DNA of 64,000 nt from Conus ventricosus (Eukaryota > Mollusca > Gastropoda > Neogastropoda > Conidae). The notes under the pieces were generated by a model that worked only from the letters and a program-made list of their open reading frames with translations, was not told the DNA's origin and did not search any database. The stretch's first letter is position 1. Each line of letters opens with the position of its first letter. The position numbers were made by a program, and so were the translations under genes. Shown here piece by piece: positions 12,396 to 64,000 of the stretch. Where the stretch lies: contig CM031601.1 of NCBI GenBank assembly GCA_018398815.1, positions 26,521,131 through 26,585,130 on the forward strand, read 5' to 3'.

Positions 12396-12711
12396 TGTGA
12401 TAGAAATCTGAAGAATCAGTTAAGCAAACGAGAGCAAAGCCACTATACCATAGACCATCTTTCAGATCTGACATCAAGAGAGGAAGTGGCCGCACATCCA
12501 GACTTAAGGGAAGAGCAAGAAGGTAGAAACATCACCAACCAAACATACATTGGAATAATCTCAAGGCCAACACTGCAAAAACTAGAGATTGGAGCAAACT
12601 CATGCTAGGCCTTTCCAATAACAGAGACAAAAGATGAAACGCATGTCAATTGAGATAAGACTGGAATCTCTCAGGGCCCCCATCGCATACTGTGGACCAG
12701 TGTGCGCTGGT

Positions 12712-12980
12712 GTGTGTTCATCAGTGGGTGATGCCAGCGTGTTAATTAGCGAGTCCATGAACGTGAGTGTGCAAGCCTTGGTGTGTGAGTGTGTGTGAGA
12801 GAGTGAGTGAATGTGTATGTGTGTGTGTGTGTATGCGCGGGCGCGCGCACGCCCGTGTGTGTGTGTGTGTGTGTGTGTTGTTGTTGTTGTCTTCAATTTA
12901 ACGTCTTTCCACATTAAGTGATATTGGACGAGTGTGTATGCCTATGTGTATATGTGTAGTGTGCGTGTGTGTGAGTGTGT

Positions 12981-13024
<44 letters not shown>

Positions 13025-13105
13025 TGTGTGTGTGTGTGTGTTCATCAGTTGGGTGATGCCAGCATGTTAATTAGAGTCCACGGACATGAGTGTGCAAGCA
13101 TTGGT

Positions 13106-13115
<10 letters not shown>
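12712..13115 (+). repeat. Duplicated 80-bp segment around GT microsatellites
   Basis: The segment beginning TGTTCATCAGTGGGTGATG at about 12714 recurs at about 13039 with a few changes. Both copies run through GTTAATTAG and GAGTGTGCAAGC into a GT tract. Spacing is about 325 bp, so the unit consists of unique sequence plus microsatellite. Confidence 0.8.
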
Positions 13116-13178
<63 letters not shown>

Positions 13179-13179
13179 C

Positions 13180-13248
<69 letters not shown>

Positions 13249-13290
13249 TGGTGTATGTGTGTGTGTGTGTGTGGTGTGTGTGAGGGGGAA
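12780..13290 (+). repeat. GT microsatellite cluster
   Basis: Several long (GT)n tracts with short interruptions, the longest around 13105-13275. Reading frames here (Cys-Val repeats) are artefacts of the repeat. Confidence 0.95.
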
Positions 13291-13399
13291 GAGTTTTTCT
13301 TTATATTATGTGTATATGTGTGCGCGCGCGTATCTTGTTCTCGTTCTTGATTTTAAGTCATCTTCTGAACATTCACGCACGCAGTCACTACACATATAC

Positions 13400-13880
13400 A
13401 CATAGGCCTACACACACACGAGTGTGCGCGCGCCCGCATGCAGACACACGTGCACGCACACGCGTGCACACACAAATATGTGCGCGTACGTTCGCTCGCT
13501 CCTACGCACACACATATACACATGTGTGTATGTGCACGTCCACACCACACATGAACACACAAATACATACACACATGCGCATGCATACACGCCCACATAC
13601 GAAGACACACATATAGGGCCTACACAGATGTACACATATGTATGCAGATACTCTGTGTGTGCTCACACAAACCCACAAATTGCACACACACACACACACA
13701 CACACACATGCACTTCCGAACACGCACACACACACACACGCGCGCGCGCACACACACATGCGCGCACACATACACACACACATGCATAAGCACACACACA
13801 TACACACACACACACACATACACACGTGCCCACGCACACACATGGGCCCGTGCCCACACATCCATACACACACATACAAA
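13400..13880 (+). repeat. CA-rich microsatellite cluster
   Basis: Interrupted (CA)n and CG-containing variants such as CGCGCGCG. With the GT cluster just upstream it forms a GT...CA pair that could fold as a long imperfect hairpin. His-Thr and Val-Cys reading frames here are not genes. Confidence 0.9.
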
Positions 13881-13944
13881 AAACAACAACCAACCAACCA
13901 AAAAAAAACCAACAAACAAACAAAAAATAAAAACTGTGGTAGGT

Positions 13945-14145
13945 AGGAACTCGAAGGTCCGACCAGCGCATTGGGCTGATGCGTAGGTCAGGCATCTGTT
14001 GAGTTGTAGCCAGGAGACCCGCTTCTTCTGCGTAGTGTGGTCTCAAACCTTGGCGGGTGTGGTGTAGCGTGGACTAGTCTGCACGCAGTGACGCCTTGTT
14101 GATGAAACTACGTCTCTGATGAAACTGAAACTGAAACTGGGGTTA
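13945..14145 (+). repeat. SINE-like fragment with (GAAACT)n tail
   Basis: The unit has a GGTCAGGCATCTGTTGAG core and ends GTGACGCCTTGTTGATGAAACT, then TGAAACTGAAACTGAAACTG. A dispersed retroelement with a short simple-sequence tail would look like this. The tRNA-type A and B boxes are not seen, so it may be a 5'-truncated SINE. It lies 0.2 kb upstream of the chaperone promoter. Confidence 0.45.
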
Positions 14146-14360
14146 CAGCATCCAAACAAACAAACCAATTCATTTCAGCTGATTAATTCAGTTGTGCCAT
14201 AATTTCTACTGGTATTACGGTATTGTGTTGATTATCTGACTAAAACCTGCGTCAGTTGTAATTTTTTTTAAGGATGCAAGCTATGAATTCAAGGCATTTT
14301 TAACAATTTTTTATCTAGGCCTAATGCTAGTACGGGATAATCTTTACTGCGGAGCTTCTA

Positions 14361-14440
14361 CCGGAAGCGCTTTTCGCCACTTGTCGCCTTGATTCACGTG
14401 TATTCCAGAAAATTCGTTAGATGTGATTCAGTATATAAGT
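14361..14440 (+). promoter_or_regulatory. Heat-shock-type core promoter of the HSPA4-like gene
   Basis: An ETS-like CCGGAAGC (14361-14368) and CACGTG (14395-14400) precede a heat-shock element (14402-14416) and TATATAAG (14432-14439). The expected start site is about 14462-14470, giving a leader of about 215 bases before the ATG. Spacing and order fit a heat-inducible promoter for the chaperone gene that follows. Confidence 0.8.
14402..14416 (+). promoter_or_regulatory. Perfect three-unit heat-shock element
   Basis: ATTCCAGAAAATTCG matches nTTCnnGAAnnTTCn with no mismatch (TTC at 14403, GAA at 14408, TTC at 14413). This is the HSF1 trimer site. It lies 16 bases upstream of the TATA box. Confidence 0.85.
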
Positions 14441-14520
14441 GAGACACGCAACCGAAAGGAAAACAAGCTTTGGAAATTTTTGAAAGAAGACAGTGAAATC
14501 AATTATTCAGAAGTGAATAT

Positions 14521-14571
14521 ATGTTCTGTGAAGTGAAGAGGACATTTACTGCAGCCTCTGTGATAGTGTGA
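14521..14571 (+). CDS. Short upstream ORF in the leader
   Basis: An ATG at 14521 opens a 16-codon frame ending with TGA at 14569-14571, inside the predicted 5' leader and 110 bases before the main ATG. No known peptide is recognised. Its importance depends on the true transcription start. Confidence 0.35.
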   Translation: MFCEVKRTFTAASVIV

Positions 14572-14645
14572 AGCGTCTCCAAGGTGTAAACTCTAACGCC
14601 TCGACTAGACAATCGTTTGATCACTTTGTGATTTGGTAGGCCTGA

Positions 14646-61383
<46,738 letters not shown>

Positions 61384-61784
61384 GGACTGCTTGCCAAGGG
61401 GAGGGTGGGTGGGATGGATTGATGATTAATGTTCTGTTTCTGTGCATAGTTTGAATGGAGGAGCTTGTCAAAGCTTTGATGTTCTCCGTGTTGACATTTC
61501 TTCGTTCATCTTGGCCATCACCCCTCCTTCTGTGATGTTGATCACAGAATCTAAGGGAAAATATTTTGGAAGGCTGGGAAAAAAAAATTGGGGGGGGAGG
61601 GGGGGTTGTGACATGGACCGACAAAGATCTGACCATTGCATATGACCAGTGTCATTTTCAGGCGGAGACCAAGGTTTCACACTGAATGCGTAATCCCTGG
61701 TCATGCTGTGGTCCATGACAGCCCACTGAAGGAGACCATATTCTCTGAAATGTTCCCATTGATTGAGCCATTTCTCAAATGAGG

Positions 61785-61816
<32 letters not shown>

Positions 61817-63785
61817 CATGAATAAATGATAGGAAAGTTCCAACCAGGTAGGAATCCATCTTTATTGTTGTCCTGTTGCTAGTCTGTCTATTAAGCATAT
61901 TTCTCAGTGATCACCAGCAGGAACAGATTTTGAAAAACATGACCATTTTTAGTGTGTGCTTGTTGGTTTTTTTTTCTTCTTTCTGTCTGGATGTCCGTAT
62001 GAGAGCATACAAAGGTTCAGTGTCTTGAAGAATACCTGTTGTATTTATTTCTGAAGGAAGAATCATTAAGGTGGTTTGGAATGTGGAACAATATAAAGTG
62101 TTCAGAGAGGGTGAGCTTACAGCAAGTAGGTACTAGCACATTCATCCGCGATTGGTCAACTTGTTTTAGAAATGCTCTTCTGGAGTGGGGTGATCTCATC
62201 TTCGCGTAAGTCCACGTCATTTGTATGCTTGTCATGCTTTCAGCACAGGAAGCCTGCCGTCTTTCATGTGGAAGAACACGTTGTCCTTCAGTGTTTGAGG
62301 GGCTGGACTTTGCCTGTTGGCTCCCCACCAACAGCCCTCTGCCATTCAGTGTGCACGTTTGTTGAAGTCGGGCATTTTCTGAGAGGTACCAAAGTTGACT
62401 TTGGAAGGTATGTCATTGTCAAGGTCTTTCAGTAGTCGGATTTGTATCATTTTGGTGGGCTTGGCACAGTGTCATCACATGCAGGTACTATCACAGTCCC
62501 TTGGTTTTGATTTTATCGAGTAATGTAGCCACTTGCGTAAATACAGTGTGCTTCAGTCTTCGGAGTTATTCATGTGAGTAATGTAGCCACTTGCAAAGAT
62601 ACAGTGCGCTGCAGGTCTTTGGATTATTCATGGTGTGGAATCGGCCTCCATGAATGAACGCTTGGCATCTACATAAGTATACAAAAGTATCAAGATTGCT
62701 GCTATTTGATGAAAACCTTCAATCTTGAGGTGCTCGCAGCAAATGTTGATTTAAAAAAAAAATGGCTGGCTGGATTTCTTGTTGGCTATCATCAACGGTG
62801 ATATTCACCAGTTTCAGTGTCAAGACTTAAGTGTCTACATTTTTTTGCAACTTGAAACCTCTTTGTGGAACATGAAAGGCAGAATTAGAATTTTTTTTTC
62901 TCATATATTCTCTGACACCATGCACAGTTTTTTGTTCCACTGAACAGTTCAGGAAGAGTGGATGGGGCGTTGAACCCACGAGATGTTAACTTTTTACATA
63001 TTTGACGTGCTGCCTGTCGCAGTATGCCTTGCATTTCAGAAAAGTGGGTTCCCCCCATCCACTGTTATTTTTGTGTTGTTGGTCATTTGTTTTGAAGGGA
63101 GTAATGTCGTATGTTTGAGGTCCAAAGCAGTTTAATTTCAAGTATATTGATTTCTATTTTGTGCTGCAATGTCACTGAATTTGTGTGCCGAATGCTAACT
63201 GTGAATTGCATACAGCCATTTGATCATCAGAACAAGTTGATCGCAGCTTAATAGTGATGTCACACAGAGTATAGGACTGGACACGCGCCTTACATTGGCT
63301 TTTGTGAGTGTGTCTGCATTTGATGGCTTCTGCCAAATACTTTTCATTCACTCTTTCTGCAGTTATTCACTCTTGTGATCTTGAAAAGTATGCCCAAGCT
63401 GTGTGGGTCTTTCAAAATTATATAGTTATGTTGTACATTGTTGGCTGTTGTTTTAAAGCTTATGAACCATCAGATTGCTGCATTTAGCTCTAGTGTCTGT
63501 CATGGGTTTCCTCAATTTTCGAAACTGGGAAAACGTGATCTGTGCAGCTTACAATTGTAGCAAGGTATGTTAGGTTTTTGTTTGTTTGGTTTTTAAAGGT
63601 AGCAGTCTAAAAATAACTTTGCAAAGCCTTTACAGTAAAGTTCAAAGGTTATGTGTGAAACCACAGCATTTTCATTTAGTCATGTGTAAATCTTGGAATG
63701 TCTAAAAGAATGGGTTATGTTGAGTTTTGCCGTCAGATTTTTCACAGAAAAAATAAAAATAATAAAAACTATGGCAGTGCATGTT
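61384..63785 (+). other. Probable 3' UTR of the HSPA4-like gene
   Basis: Candidate poly-A signals are AATAAA at 61821, 63752 and 63761. The last pair would give a 2.4-kb UTR, the first a 0.45-kb UTR. The region includes an AT microsatellite (61788-61815). The short frames inside have no motifs. Which signal is used cannot be told from sequence. Confidence 0.5.
62515..62632 (+). repeat. Tandem duplication, 58 bp
   Basis: GAGTAATGTAGCCACTTGC, then ATACAGTG and TTATTCATG, occurs twice in the presumed 3' UTR. Confidence 0.85.
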
Positions 63786-64000
63786 TGCTTTACTGTTTGT
63801 TGAGTGAATGAAAGAAGTGGAGGATGATTCTTTTTCTGGATACGAAGTGAAGATTGTCGAGTCCATTTCTCCACAGTGGATTGTGCAAGCAATGGTGGTT
63901 ACCTCTATTTATTTTAACACCTTTATGTAATATGGTAGATGAATTTCCTAACACTCAAAGGTAATCCCCATGAGCTAGTTCTTTACCTGGCAACTCCGGC
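63786..64000 (+). other. Downstream sequence, nothing recognised
   Basis: AT-rich sequence to the window end; no motif seen. Confidence 0.5.

Larger units (their letters stand above)
10240..12640 (+). mobile_element. LINE with RNase H domain (I-like group)
   Basis: A plus-strand non-LTR element beginning inside the region upstream of RT and running through RT, thumb and an RNase H domain. The combination of RT plus a C-terminal RNase H is typical of the I superfamily, which includes Nimb-type elements. It is broken by frameshifts near 10710, 11100, 11430 and 11755. The 5' part (ORF1 and endonuclease) is missing. The 3' end is near 12640, before the microsatellites. Confidence 0.75.

Noticed and set aside
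13112..14046. Cys-Val and His-Thr repeat frames on both strands
   Set aside because: Translations of GT/CA microsatellites.

Overview
This window is eukaryotic: spliceosomal introns, dense transposon relics of almost every class, and GT/CA microsatellites. One host gene is recognisable, and it fills most of the window. It is an HSP110-family chaperone gene (HSPA4-like), read on the + strand from an ATG at 14682 to a stop at 61381-61383, in 18 exons that I could place. Protein similarity, the tRNA-derived SINEs and the transposon mix suggest a mollusc, probably a gastropod. That is inference, not proof.

Layout. 1-7345: a decayed Ty3/Gypsy-like LTR retrotransposon whose integrase lies upstream of reverse transcriptase and RNase H (a Gmr1-like order). 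7480-9740 (-): a 5'-truncated L1-like LINE. 10240-12640 (+): a second LINE with an RNase H domain (I-like). 12700-13880: GT/CA microsatellites with a duplicated unique segment. 13950-14150: a SINE-like fragment. 14361-14440: the chaperone promoter, with an ETS-like site, CACGTG, a perfect three-unit heat-shock element and a TATA box. 14682-61383: the gene. 61384 to about 63785: the probable 3' UTR.

The introns hold most of the interest. Intron 1: two hAT-like elements and a 145-170 bp tandem repeat. Intron 2: the 3' end of a non-LTR element with a restriction-like endonuclease, and a tRNA-like SINE. Intron 3: a larger hAT relic. Intron 6: a SINE with a perfect 12-bp target duplication. Intron 7: an apparently complete 6.3-kb DIRS-like tyrosine-recombinase retrotransposon on the opposite strand, with inverted terminal repeats and an internal complementary region. 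Intron 12: a 30-bp minisatellite of about 52 units containing a 540-bp higher-order duplication, plus a THAP element flanked by TTAA. Intron 16: a hAT element with a nested Penelope-like element. Intron 17: a Penelope-derived foldback and a piggyBac relic.

Sequence quality matters here. From about 32.65 to 43.68 kb the DNA looks corrupted by homopolymer-type errors. Exons 8-11 can still be recognised there, but they are scrambled, and quality returns to normal in the middle of exon 11. Outside that block, exons 2, 5, 6, 12 and 16 carry single-base indels that the intron phases expose. I read the gene as probably intact in the organism and damaged in the assembly. A real pseudogene is the alternative.
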